Assembly (NCBI RefSeq): GCF_000969905.1
Contig: NZ_CP009520.1
Span: 992,001-1,056,000 of the forward strand
Source: Methanosarcina vacuolata Z-761
GTDB taxonomy: Archaea > Halobacteriota > Methanosarcinia > Methanosarcinales > Methanosarcinaceae
Length of the DNA: 64,000 bases
Direction of reading: 5' to 3'
In this document: piece after piece, positions 27,103 through 36,454 of the stretch
Numbering within the stretch: position 1 is the first letter of the stretch
Layout of the letters: each line of letters starts with the position of its first letter
Program-made: the position numbers and the translations under genes
The notes under the pieces: model-generated
Told to the model about the DNA's origin: nothing
What the model saw: the letters and a program-made list of their open reading frames with translations, nothing else
Database searches by the model: none

Positions 27103-28229
27103 TGGTTAATCTATTTTCATTTATAAAAGATTATCTTGTCGATCAGGAAGATGGAATTCGCCAGTTAATTACCTGGTTTTTAAATCTTGTCATGGAGGAG
27201 GAAGCCCTCCTCCAATCTTGTGCACAACGTTATGAGCGTACTGCTTCACGGAAAGCCAGTAGAAACGGCTACAAACCCCGAACTCTCCTTACCAAATATG
27301 GAGAACTTGAATTGTTAAAGCCTCAGTTCCGTGAATTTCCTTTTGAAACTCAAGTATTTGAAAAGTATTCCAGGGTTGAAAAGTCCATATTAGCTGCTGT
27401 AGCGGAATCTTACCTTCAAGGTGTTTCCACCCGACGGGTAGAAAAGGTCATGACTGCTTTGGGAATAGAGGGAATCTCAGCTTCTTCTGTTTCCAGAATT
27501 ACTAAAGAACTTGATGAGAAAGTTGAAGAATTTCTCTCAAAGCCAATAGAACATGAAATTCCTTACCTTTTTGTTGATGCGACTTATCTTAAAGTAAGAG
27601 ATGGACTCCATTATGAGAATAAAGCTCTTTTTGTAGTTGCTGGAATCAGAGATGATGGTTTACGTGAGATTCTTGGAGTAAGATTGGCAGACAGTGAAGA
27701 CTCTCTATTCTGGGAAGATCTATTCGAAGACCTTAAAGAAAGAGAGTTAAGAGGCGTAAAGTTAGTTGTTTCTGATGGCCATAAAGGAATACAAAAAGCA
27801 GTAAGAGAATCCTTTATTGGATCAAGCTGGCAGATGTGTCACGTTCATCTGATAAGACAAGTTCTAAAAAAGGTTCCAAAAAAGAAACAGAAAGAAGTAT
27901 CAGAGAAAATAAAAGAAGCATTGGTAGACCGTCAGAAGTTACAGGATTTGATAAGGGAACTGGATAATATGGGATATAAAAGTGCAGCTGATACTCTTGA
28001 ACATTTTCAGTATGATGTAATGAACTACATGCAGTTTCCGCAGAGTCACTGGAGAAGAATAAGGACAACAAATATGATGGAGAGAACTAACAAGGAAATA
28101 AAAAGAAGAAGCAGAGTTGTGGGAGCATTTCCGAACCAAGAATCAGTATTGAGACTGGTAGTCTCAATACTGATAGACATTAATGAAGACTGGATCACAG
28201 GAAACAGGTATATAGTAATCGAGCAGTAA
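27102..28229 (+). CDS. IS256-family (Mutator-type) transposase
   Basis: 375 residues, a plausible full-length protein with no interruption. DDE residues: VDATYLKVRDG (first Asp, about residue 154), VVSDGHKGI (second Asp, about 225) and NMMERTNKEIKRRSRVVG (Glu, about 330). The domain is the Mutator-like transposase fold (WQMCHVHLIRQVL after the second Asp). It is the only transposase in the window besides the ISAzo13/IS1 candidates that looks directly expressible, as the others carry stops or frame breaks. Confidence 0.92.
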   Translation: MVNLFSFIKDYLVDQEDGIRQLITWFLNLVMEEEALLQSCAQRYERTASRKASRNGYKPRTLLTKYGELELLKPQFREFPFETQVFEKYSRVEKSILAAVAESYLQGVSTRRVEKVMTALGIEGISASSVSRITKELDEKVEEFLSKPIEHEIPYLFVDATYLKVRDGLHYENKALFVVAGIRDDGLREILGVRLADSEDSLFWEDLFEDLKERELRGVKLVVSDGHKGIQKAVRESFIGSSWQMCHVHLIRQVLKKVPKKKQKEVSEKIKEALVDRQKLQDLIRELDNMGYKSAADTLEHFQYDVMNYMQFPQSHWRRIRTTNMMERTNKEIKRRSRVVGAFPNQESVLRLVVSILIDINEDWITGNRYIVIEQ

Positions 28230-28370
28230 TCAAAAAAGAAGAATTAGGGGTGTATAGAGTCAAATTTACAGAAGATTAGGCACACTGCCTCTACTTTGAA
28301 AATTAGTGGATAAAAAGTAAGTTCAATTTGTTTTTATCATTCGGAAGTCAGTCTGATCGGAACTACTGAT

Positions 28371-28519
28371 AATATAAGCAATAACTTCAGGGTTTGAAGC
28401 ACATAGAGCAAGAATCTCTTCACGTTTCATCAAGGAGAAAAAGAACTCATTTTATATCCAATTTTTCCTAGGAAAAAGGAAAAATTGTGTAGCCTTAACA
28501 AGGCTACCTGAATAGTTAC
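28371..28519 (-). mobile_element. Truncated left end of an IS66-type element, inverted
   Basis: 149 bases that are the reverse complement of 30510-30658, including the end GTAACTATTCAGGTAGCC, the CCTAGG palindrome, and the first codons of the transposase (MKREEILALCASNPEVIAY). Similarity stops abruptly at 28371. It leaves the region 28520-30509 bracketed by two inverted copies of the same IS end. Confidence 0.75.
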
Positions 28520-28582
28520 AAGATTACTTATGAAAAGGTACAAGAAATCCCTTATAACAGTTTAGGTTTGACTCAACACTAG

Positions 28583-29503
28583 TCACTTTTTCTGTGCGAT
28601 CATGAATATATCAGGTACGAAGAAAAAAATCATAGCCTTTCGTCTTGTTTTATACGGTAATAATGAAATTAATTGTTCTACAGCACACGAGTAAGTGAGA
28701 TATATACTGCTAACCTTAGGTTTGATATAGACTCCAGTTAATTGAGTCAGTGTGTTAGGAATGTGAAACACTCCGTAAATATCCTTAAAACCAGCTTTTT
28801 CTAATGAATTTTTAAGTTCTTTATATGTGTATTCCTTCAAGTGCATTCCAAATGGTTTTTCACATTTAAATACTCTAGAAATATCCGCTGGACCCATATG
28901 CTTATGAGGAGTAATAAATATATATTTGCCTTCACTTGAAAGTATAGAGTTTACATTTTTGAAATGCTCAATTATATCATCAGGATGAAGATGTTCAATA
29001 ACTTGGTCAGAAATCACAACATCATAAGATCCAGATTTTTCAAATTTATTTAAATGAATACCATCTGAAATACCCCATGAAAGGTTAGGTACTTCTGAAG
29101 CATATTTTCCACCTCTCTCACGTGTGATTTCGGTAGCTTTGCACTCAAAACCACAACTTGCTAAATAGGTAATTAGCTCTGCTTTACCAGATCCAATTTC
29201 GTAAATCTTTTTCGGTGGATATCCGAGAATCTCAATTATATTTTTGTATTTTATGGAAGGAGATATATTATTGTTCGAATTTGTAAACTTATTAAGCCAC
29301 CATAGTTCTCTATACAAAGTAGTATAGCATCTATCAGTTATTTCCCAACGATTTTCAGAATTTGATTTTAAAATCTCGCTTGTCAAAGTTTTTTCAAGAT
29401 TCCAATGTTTTAAAATCATTTCTTCTGTGATATCATCTTCTGCAGACATATGATAGTTTTTTTTATACCTATCAATAAGTTCCTGACCTCTTGGTTCCTT
29501 CAT
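28583..29503 (-). CDS. SAM-dependent methyltransferase
   Basis: 306 residues from ATG 29503 (MKEPRGQELIDRYK), which has AGGGA seven bases upstream; an in-frame start 69 bases earlier is less likely. The helical N-terminus of about 95 residues precedes a class I fold: KIYEIGSGKAELITYL (motif I), ATEITRERGGKYA, VVISDQVIEHLHPDDIIEHF, and LSSEGKYIFITPHKH. The C-terminal 90 residues are less conserved. Probably modifies a glycan or lipid intermediate of the surrounding locus. The gene is cut off from other host genes by IS remains on both sides. Confidence 0.82.
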   Translation of the reverse strand: MKEPRGQELIDRYKKNYHMSAEDDITEEMILKHWNLEKTLTSEILKSNSENRWEITDRCYTTLYRELWWLNKFTNSNNNISPSIKYKNIIEILGYPPKKIYEIGSGKAELITYLASCGFECKATEITRERGGKYASEVPNLSWGISDGIHLNKFEKSGSYDVVISDQVIEHLHPDDIIEHFKNVNSILSSEGKYIFITPHKHMGPADISRVFKCEKPFGMHLKEYTYKELKNSLEKAGFKDIYGVFHIPNTLTQLTGVYIKPKVSSIYLTYSCAVEQLISLLPYKTRRKAMIFFFVPDIFMIAQKK

Positions 29504-29773
29504 AGTTTTATCCCTTTCTGAATTTTTGCAAAAACATTTGGACTCTTCGTTGTTTTGTGTGGATGTCCTCATAATATTCTCATGAAAACCAATGCAGTCT
29601 TGAGTTGAAAATCATCTTATCCACAGGGAATGACGAAGAGCTAACATTTGTTACTCGTATAAGGGGTAATATGCAGCTTTAGTATTATAGCTAGAGGCTC
29701 TCAAATTAGACTTTTGCCTTAAAAAGTTATTCTCTTTTTCACTAACTCTAATAGGATTTGCCTTTATTCGATA

Positions 29774-30100
29774 GTGACAACTTTAAACAATGCTGTATAC
29801 GTTGTTCTCATGTCGAAAAACAGTATTTTATACAAAGGAGTCCTCTTCGAGGACTCCTTCGAGAACTATCTTAACAGAGAAAGCACTTCAATTTGCCAAT
29901 TCCTGCGCTTCCTTTGCATTGACGATATTGCAAAGCACGTCGAGCGTACTTTTTATACCAACAAAAGTTGGCACTTTAAGTACAGTGTTTCTTCTATGAT
30001 AAAACTGTTTGTTGTTAAGTGTTTTAGGAATGATAAAAATATAGGCTCTTCGTCATTTCATATGGGTAGTTTGAAATCTAACTTTTTTAATTTTAAATAG
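29774..30100 (+). pseudogene. Possible N-terminal remnant of a transposase
   Basis: A 108-codon frame ending in an AT-rich stop region. The middle (FLRFLCIDDIAKHVERTFY and SVSSMIKLFVVKCFR) resembles the N-terminal region of some DDE transposases, and it is followed at once by ISL3 remains on the other strand. I cannot name a family; it may be chance. Confidence 0.3.
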
Positions 30101-30370
30101 ATCATAGTAATAAAATACTTAGTGTTTTGATATCCTCTTGCATTTCTTTTTATTAACTGTACAATACTGTTAATACCTTCTACAACTCCGTAAGTGACCC
30201 TGGAATCAAAGTAGTTTAGAATTCCATCCCAATGACTCTTAATGGTTTTAGCAACCTTAATTATTGCCTCTAATCTGCTATGAGTTGCCCAAAAATACCA
30301 CTTTTTAGATATTGTTCAGCTTCCTCTCGGCTTTTGCATTCCCATAATTTTCTAAGAGGCTGTCTTATTA
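30098..30370 (-). pseudogene. ISL3-family transposase, C-terminal remnant
   Basis: The minus strand reads LRKLWECKSREEAEQYLK, then after a frame change near 30300 KWYFWATHSRLEAIIKVAKT, HWDGILNYFDSRVTYG and VVEGINSIVQLIKRNARGYQ. The EGIN...IKR.ARGY pattern with the catalytic Glu is characteristic of the ISL3 transposase C-terminus. No start and no N-terminal part are present. Confidence 0.7.
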
Positions 30371-30509
30371 AATACTACATGTAATTCTATTGTTCGCTAG
30401 TATCGTGACAATATAGTTATGAGTCACTTATATACTTTGAATTCAATATTATCTCTTATGTTAAATATAAATCTTAATGATAGTGAAGTTCTATTTCTTA
30501 AAAACTTTC

Positions 30510-32041
30510 GTAACTATTCAGGTAGCCTTGTTAAGGCTACACAATTTTTCCTTTTTCCTAGGAAAAATTGGATATAATATGAGTTCTTTTTCTCCTTGAT
30601 GAAACGCGAAGAGATTCTTGCTCTATGTGCTTCAAACCCTGAAGTTATTGCTTATATTATAAGTCTTGAGTCTCAAATAAAAGAACTCACTGAAAGATTG
30701 ACAGCCTTAGAATCTCGCTTAAATCAAAACAGTAGAAACAGCAGTAAACCTCCTTCTACTGACTATTTTTCCAAAGGAAAACCTAATCCCAAGAGTCTTC
30801 GTAAAAAGAGTGGCAAGAAACCTGGAGGTCAAGAAGGTCATTCAGGAACAACTCTTGAAATGGTTGATAATCCTGAGTAGATAATTGAACATTCTTTGAG
30901 TTGCTGCAAAGAGTGTGGACATCTTCTTGAGGATATTGAAGCTGAAGCTTATGAGAAAAGACAGATTTTTGATATTCCACCTGTAAATCTTACTGTTACG
31001 GAACACCGAAGTCAGATAAAGACCTGTCCTTACTGTGGAAGATTAAATAAAGCTGATTTTCCAGAATCCGTAAAATATCCATTTCAATATGGCCCTAATA
31101 TTTTGTCCTCTGCAATTTACTTTAAAAATCACCATTTCATTCCTTACGAAAGGATTTCTGAATTGTTTAATGATGTAATGGGGATAAAAATCTGTTCTGC
31201 TACTATTATTAAAGCAGAAAGAGATTGTTTCCAGAATCTTGAAGAATTTGAAAACATAATTCGAGAAAAGGTACTAGCTTCTCCTGTTATCCATTGTGAT
31301 GAAACTGGAATGAAAGTTCAAGGAAAAAGACATTGGCTTCATGTAGCTTCTACTGACAAATACACCTGTTATTTTTCTCATCCAAAAAGAGGTTCAGAAG
31401 CTATTGATGCTATGGGAATTCTTCCCGAGTTTAAAGGGGTAGCAGTTCATGATGGATGGAAACCTTACAACGGTTATAATTGTGATCATGCTCTTTGCAA
31501 TGCTCATCTCCAAAGAGAACTTACTGGAATTGAGGAGAATTATAAACAGCAGTGGGCTAAAGATATGAATGAGCTGTTATCTGAAATGAAAAAGTATACC
31601 GATGAGTGTAAAGAGCAGGTTAACTATCTTGATTTTGAACAAGTTAAGGCATTAGAAAAAAGGTTCAATGCTGTAATCGCGAAAGGAATTGAAGAAAATC
31701 CACCTTCTCTAAATCCTGAAAAACAAGGAAAACGTGGTAAGAATCCAAAAACCAAAGCAAGAAATCTGCTTGATAGGTTTATAGGACATAAAGAAAAGAT
31801 TCTGAGATTCCTGACAGACTTGAAAGTTCCGTTTGAGAATAATCAAGCAGAAAGAGATGTCAGGATGATGAAGCTACAGCAGAAAATATCAGGAACTTTC
31901 AGAACTGAACGGGGAGCGGAAGCTTTCTGCAGAATTAGGGCATATATTTCGACAATAAGAAAGAATGGTTTACCTGTTTTAGAGGGTATTCTCGCGGCGC
32001 TCAAAGGAGCGCCGCTAGCTAAATATACCCTGAATAGTTAC
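30510..32041 (+). mobile_element. IS66-type element (copy 1)
   Basis: 1532 bases between GTAACTATTCAGGTAGCC and CCTGAATAGTTAC. It carries one long transposase frame with a single UAG. Flanking 8-mers (AAACTTTC, AAAGAATG) do not match, so the copy has suffered rearrangement or its duplication has decayed. Its right end abuts the C-terminal codons of another IS66-type element. Confidence 0.8.
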
Positions 32042-32050
32042 AAAGAATGA
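30599..32050 (+). CDS. IS66-family transposase with one in-frame UAG
   Basis: 483 codons. The N-terminus is a coiled coil (LESQIKELTERLTALESRLN) followed by the Ser/Lys-rich NSSKPPSTDYFSKGKP linker and GKKPGGQEGHSGTTL, standard for IS66 TnpC. After DNPE comes TAG at 30878-30880, and the same frame resumes directly with IIEHSLSCCKECGHLLEDI, a zinc-ribbon-like segment. DDE residues: VIHCDETGMKVQG, AVHDGWKPY, and NNQAERDVRMMKLQQK. Apart from UAG the frame is undamaged. In a pyrrolysine-using organism UAG may be read through; otherwise this is a nonsense mutant. The natural stop lies nine bases beyond the IS end. Confidence 0.82.
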
Positions 32051-32061
32051 ACTGAATGTTT

Positions 32062-33848
32062 GTATCCTCTTCAAATTGAGTGGAAACCCCTCAATTTCCA
32101 CTCACTGAGCTTTTTTCTCTGATGATTTGAGCTAAAGATGGCATCTCAAATATACTGCTGACTCTATCGCATATGTACTGATATGCACTTACCCCCAGTT
32201 TCTTTGCTGTCTGAATAATCGTCATAAATGTGTCATTTGCTTTTGTTCCTTCCTCTGTTATGGTTTGAAGGCTCACATCTCTTTTTCTGACCTTTGCTCT
32301 TGCTGCCAGTTCCGCTGCATTGTTATGCAGCGGAATCTCTGGCAAAATCAGTACCTTTAACAGCTGTTCCTTGTTCTCTTTCGTCTTAGCGATTCTTTCA
32401 TCCAGCTGTTCATATCCTGTTTTGGTAGAAAACAACTGATCAAACTTAATGGATAATTGCTCCGCTACCTCTGAATCTGGTTTTATTCTAAACTTACAAA
32501 GCTCACCATAAAAGTCCCAGTACCTGTCCAGAAAAGCTTCCAGCTTTTCTCTATGATAAGGAACTACTGGCCTCAATTTCTTGTAGTTTCTACCATCATG
32601 AATCCAGCAAAGAGCATGATGATATGCAATTTGCCTGAATTGACGTGCATCATCACTCAAAAGTGTGGTAACCACAGGTATGTTTGTCATCTGATGATAT
32701 GCCGCAATTGCACCGGCTTCAAGAACTTTCTTCTTAGTAGTTTTTCTACCATGCAAAAAAATACAATCCAGTTTTCGACGCATTTCCTCGTCACTGAATA
32801 TTTTGTTTTTTAAAGAAGAGAGCTTTTCTATCCATCTTTGGGAAACATTAAACGTTTTCATCAGATCAAATGCTTCCTCATTAAAGCAGTACGTTTTTTC
32901 TTTTCCACATAAAAGCACATCTAAAATGGTTTCCCGGTTCTTATTTGGAACTGTAAAATAAGCAGCATAATAAAGATTACAAAGAATCTGAGTATAATAA
33001 TTGACACCATTGACTCTTGCACCTGTATCATCAATCTGCTGATAAGGCGTAGCCTTAAGACCTTCCAGAAAAATCTCGGCTTTCTCCTGATGAAAAATAT
33101 CAATATCTTTTGTCAAGATTCGAGAAATAGTGGCTTTAGATATATGGACACCAATATTTTTTAGGAATTCATGTATCTTGGGTTCTGAAACATTAGCAAC
33201 ATGATTAAGAGTGATTATAAGAGATTTGATCCCAGGACCAAACTCACCCTTTACGCTTTGTGGCAATTTTCCTGCGTATGTTTTATGCTCAGAAGGAGAA
33301 TAAAATATTTCTATCCTGTATTTTGTGTTCTCAGGCTTTATGGATATATCCTGAATTATTACGTCTCTATAACCTTTAAGATACGCATCACTGGGTAAAT
33401 TGGATCTATTAACTTTACATGTTTCAGTTCGATGAACCTCTACTTTGTCCAGTTTAGATTTAGGCTCTTTATCCTATGGAATCTTTCTTTTTCTTCTCTC
33501 TTTTTCAGAAGAAATGTCTTCATGCTTTTTAGAGCCACGAATCTTAGGTTTGGCTTTTTCACCTTTGAGTAAGTTGATTTCATCTCGAAGCTTCTGGTTC
33601 TCTGCCTTGAGGAATTCAATCTCTTCATTCTGTTTTTCAATTATAGCAAACAAAATGCGAAAAGCTTTGGCATATCTTTCATCTTTAATTTCATCAGGAT
33701 TGATGTCCAGTGAAGCAAGCAATTGTTTTAAAGCTTCAAGTTCCATTTTTCTACTCCAAAATATGATAAGGGAAAATGGAACTACTATTATAGTTTTTAT
33801 GTGGTCGAAAATACATTACTGCTTTCGCCCATACAATTTGAAGAGGAT
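32062..33848 (-). mobile_element. IS66-type element (copy 2) with perfect 8-bp target duplication
   Basis: 1787 bases with ends GTATCCTCTTCAAATTG at the left and its complement at the right. It is flanked by GAATGTTT at 32054-32061 and 33849-33856. Removing the element and one duplication restores codons reading KNELNVLEAILTALKGAP, the C-terminus of another IS66-type transposase, which is therefore the insertion target. Confidence 0.88.
32091..33746 (-). CDS. IS66-like transposase (distant group) with one in-frame UAG
   Basis: 551 codons on the minus strand. The N-terminus (33746-33477) is a coiled coil (EKQNEEIEFLKAENQKLRDE) ending SEKERRKRKIP, then TAG at 33474-33476, then the same frame continues without a break: DKEPKSKLDKVEVHRTETCK, LPSDAYLKGYRDVIIQD and SVKGEFGPGIKSLIITLNH. 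Catalytic candidates are QQIDDTGARVNG, the Asp of CWIHDGRNYK, and IPLHNNAAELAARAKVRKR. The frame has no other damage. As with copy 1, UAG is the only interruption, so readthrough as pyrrolysine is a real possibility. Confidence 0.78.
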
Positions 33849-33959
33849 ACGAATGTTTTGGAGGCTATTTTAACGGCGCTCAAGGGAGCGCCGTTATTAG
33901 CATGAGAATTCAAGCATTTAGCTCCAAAACATACTTTTTTACATTGGCTGAATAGTTAC
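33849..33959 (+). pseudogene. C-terminal remnant of a third IS66-type transposase with right IS end
   Basis: Continues the codons at 32042-32061 after removal of copy 2: N-V-L-E-A-I-L-T-A-L-K-G-A-P, close to the end of copy 1 (PVLEGILAALKGAP). Both share the palindromic DNA GGCGCTC...GAGCGCC. The remnant ends with GGCTGAATAGTTAC (33946-33959), the same terminal repeat as the MITE at 21726. Confidence 0.75.
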
Positions 33960-34128
33960 AAACCAGAACAGATAGCTGGATATTACAGCTCTATTATGAT
34001 TTTTCAACATGCATTACTGACTTTTCGGATAGGCTCTTAGTAGGATTATCTCAAACAGAAGGGATAGAGTCTAAGCAATACGTTTTATAACTTCTTGTCG
34101 CACTTACAGAACTTTTGAGAGATTGTCT

Positions 34129-35643
34129 CTAGAAAATCGATTCCAACTTTTTTTTTATTTTTTCTAATAGTTTAAAATCATCTTCATCTAGAGATTTAGT
34201 AAGTGGTATTGATAGTATATATGTTACTAGGAATATTGAGTAAAATTTCCATATTGTCCATACTGTTTGAGCAATTAAAGTTCTAAACGTGTAAAAGGCA
34301 ATTATCAATAAAACTGTTGTCAAAACAAATTTGATATACATTTTCGTAAATAAGTGAACCCTAAGAAACTGATATAATTTTATAGTCATATATATTTCTA
34401 TAAATGTAAAGGAGACTGCTGATGCAATGGCCGCTCCAAGCATACCATATGGAGGAATTAATATCAGATTCAAAATTATGTTCATTATAGCACTAATTAT
34501 AGAACAGTTCATTAAGAGACGAGATTTACCTGCTGAGAGTAATGTGTAGTAATTTAATCCAAATAACGAATTCATAATATATCCTAGAGCAAGAATTTGC
34601 AGAACGTTGCCAGCTCCGCTATATCTAGATCCATAGAGAACATTTATTATAAACTCTGGATACATAAATAACAAGGCAAACACTGGTATAGTTGCTATGA
34701 AATTCCATTTTGTTGAGCTTTCGCTAATTTTCCTGATATCTTTTATCTGATTTTTGCTATATAAGTTTGATATAATAGGTAAGTACAAAAAGCCTACCGA
34801 ATTAATTCCTGTTGATAATAAGGTAGCTAAAGGATACACTGCATTGTAAGAGGCCACTATTTCAGGTGTTTTAAAATATCCAAGCATTAAGGTATCAGTC
34901 CAAGACATTATCATTATTAAAATACTCACTCCTAAAAGAGGAATGGAGTTTCTTAATAGTGTCTTTGTATTGTGGTTAATATTTACATTTTTCCAGTTAA
35001 CTAAAATAGGATTTTCTTTAACAAAGTATATTATTATCATTATAAATGTACTCAAAACTGAAATCAAATAAACAGTAATCATTTTAATAAATGAAGGATT
35101 AAAGTAAACTACCACTCCAAGAAGGAAAAGATATACTATTGGTTGTAATATATTGTTAAAATAAATCTTAGTAGTAACTTTATCGAAACCTCTAAATATA
35201 GCTATAATAATATTTATTAATACAGTGAAAGGAATTGATATCGCCATAATTCTTAATATATATGAAACCTCTTGAGAATGAAAAATATCTACTGCAATAT
35301 AATCTGCTACTGTAAATACCAGACTAGTTATTAAAATGCTTGCCATCAGTGTACTTATTATAGATGAATAAATTATATCTTGAACATTTTTTGTTTCATT
35401 TTTTCCTCTGAAATATGCAACATATCTTGCAGTTCCATCTTGTAATCCAAGCGTAGATATTGTCGTACAAATAGTTATTATAGTGAATGTAAGGGAATAA
35501 ATTCCATATTCATTTTGAGTGGTAAATCTTATCATAATTATCCTAGATAGAAATCCTAAAAAGAGGCTTACAATTGTTCCTACAAATATCACTGTAGATC
35601 CTTTTACTATTTTTCGAAGTGATTCATCTATATTCTTTGACAT
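34129..35643 (-). CDS. Polysaccharide flippase (Wzx/RfbX-like, MOP superfamily)
   Basis: 504 residues with about 14 predicted membrane segments. The start VKGSTVIFVGTIVSLFLGFLSRIIMIR and the block PPYGMLGAAIASAVSFTFIE near residue 400 are typical of Polysacc_synt/MVF-like transporters. These proteins flip lipid-linked glycans across the membrane. It is on the opposite strand to the glycosyltransferase runs and isolated by IS remains, so its partner glycan is not obvious. A second flippase gene is at 57179. Confidence 0.88.
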   Translation of the reverse strand: MSKNIDESLRKIVKGSTVIFVGTIVSLFLGFLSRIIMIRFTTQNEYGIYSLTFTIITICTTISTLGLQDGTARYVAYFRGKNETKNVQDIIYSSIISTLMASILITSLVFTVADYIAVDIFHSQEVSYILRIMAISIPFTVLINIIIAIFRGFDKVTTKIYFNNILQPIVYLFLLGVVVYFNPSFIKMITVYLISVLSTFIMIIIYFVKENPILVNWKNVNINHNTKTLLRNSIPLLGVSILIMIMSWTDTLMLGYFKTPEIVASYNAVYPLATLLSTGINSVGFLYLPIISNLYSKNQIKDIRKISESSTKWNFIATIPVFALLFMYPEFIINVLYGSRYSGAGNVLQILALGYIMNSLFGLNYYTLLSAGKSRLLMNCSIISAIMNIILNLILIPPYGMLGAAIASAVSFTFIEIYMTIKLYQFLRVHLFTKMYIKFVLTTVLLIIAFYTFRTLIAQTVWTIWKFYSIFLVTYILSIPLTKSLDEDDFKLLEKIKKKLESIF

Positions 35644-35778
35644 AATTTACCAAATCTATGTTTGTTTTTCTATAATTTTTAAATCTATGATGCCTTCAAT
35701 ATTTGTTCATCTGTCAAATCTCTACATCATTTCTGCTTTGCGACGCTTTCATATTAGTTTATAATAAGTTTAGAAATA

Positions 35779-35980
35779 TTTTCATTGGTCTTCAGTTAAG
35801 GAATTTTCTTGCCAGAAAGCTATCGATTTTGCATTAAAGACCAGCCTTCAATTTTGGCCTATTTACATGAAATCGATACCTTGTTCCATTTCACAACCTA
35901 TTTAACTATCTGCCAAATGTTGAGAAAATAGACTCAATTTATCAAGATTCCTCACTTAACCGAAGACGCATGGAAATATT
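35779..35980 (+). pseudogene. Decayed relative of the fragment at 8099-8359
   Basis: Reads FHWSSVKEFSCQKAIDFAL for the first 20 codons and is then broken by stops and frame changes, while keeping DNA similarity to the other copy through the LTEDAWK codons. Family unknown. Confidence 0.45.
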
Positions 35981-36194
35981 TTCAATTTCATAGGTATCTC
36001 TTCAAATTGTATGGGTAAAAGTAAATTTCATGTATTTGCTGAAAATTTAAGAATTTATCCAAGTCTGAGAAACAACCTCAAGCAATGCATTCAACTTTAT
36101 AACTGTATGCTAAAATTGTTGTACATTTTTTTGAGTTGGAAAATTATCCATTGAATTTGAAGAGAATACTTTCGTAAGATTTTTTCGTTCCAAT

Positions 36195-36347
36195 TAGAGT
36201 TGAACTTTTTTCTTTCTTTAATCTACTGATGAAAAGGGAGTCAATTTTTCAGGGTACTGGTAGGGCCGAAATTGTTTGTACAACGGGTTATAAATACAGG
36301 CAAGCCGTATGTGTATAATGATGCAAGGAGATTGGAACCTTCTTTAC
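36195..36347 (-). pseudogene. rfbB: 3' remnant of a dTDP-glucose 4,6-dehydratase gene
   Basis: The minus strand just left of the MITE reads SKEGSNLLASLYTYGLP, then VFITRCTNNFGP, and after a one-base loss YQYPEKLTP and LFISRLKKEK. This is the segment that follows the catalytic Tyr region in RfbB (YSASKASSDLLVRAYHKTYG in active enzymes). It continues the gene whose 5' half is at 37469-37912; the IS630-like element and a MITE lie between. Confidence 0.7.
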
Positions 36348-36349
36348 TA

Positions 36350-36452
36350 GTGTCATGGCAACTTAGTTATTATGATACTTCAATACATAGAAAATACTTC
36401 ATCTGTAGTCCCGTTCTTAATTTAATGATCCATAACTAAATTGCTTAGACAC
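36350..36452. mobile_element. IS630-type MITE, family M2, abutting an IS630 element
   Basis: 103 bases from GTGTCATGGCAACTTAG to AAATTGCTTAGACAC, flanked by TA at 36348-36349 and 36453-36454. The right TA is also the left TA of the IS630-like element. The sequence is almost the same as array unit B at 53373-53473. Confidence 0.75.
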
Positions 36453-36454
36453 TA

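Larger units (their letters stand above)
27052..28263 (+). mobile_element. IS256-family insertion sequence
   Basis: 1212 bases with inverted ends TTGACTCTATATCC and, from the right, TTGACTCTATACACC. No 8-base target duplication is visible. Instead the immediate flanks are themselves inverted repeats (GGCAGTGT...TTCTGTAAA on the left, TTTACAGAA...ACACTGCC on the right), so it lies at the centre of a larger palindrome. Confidence 0.8.
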
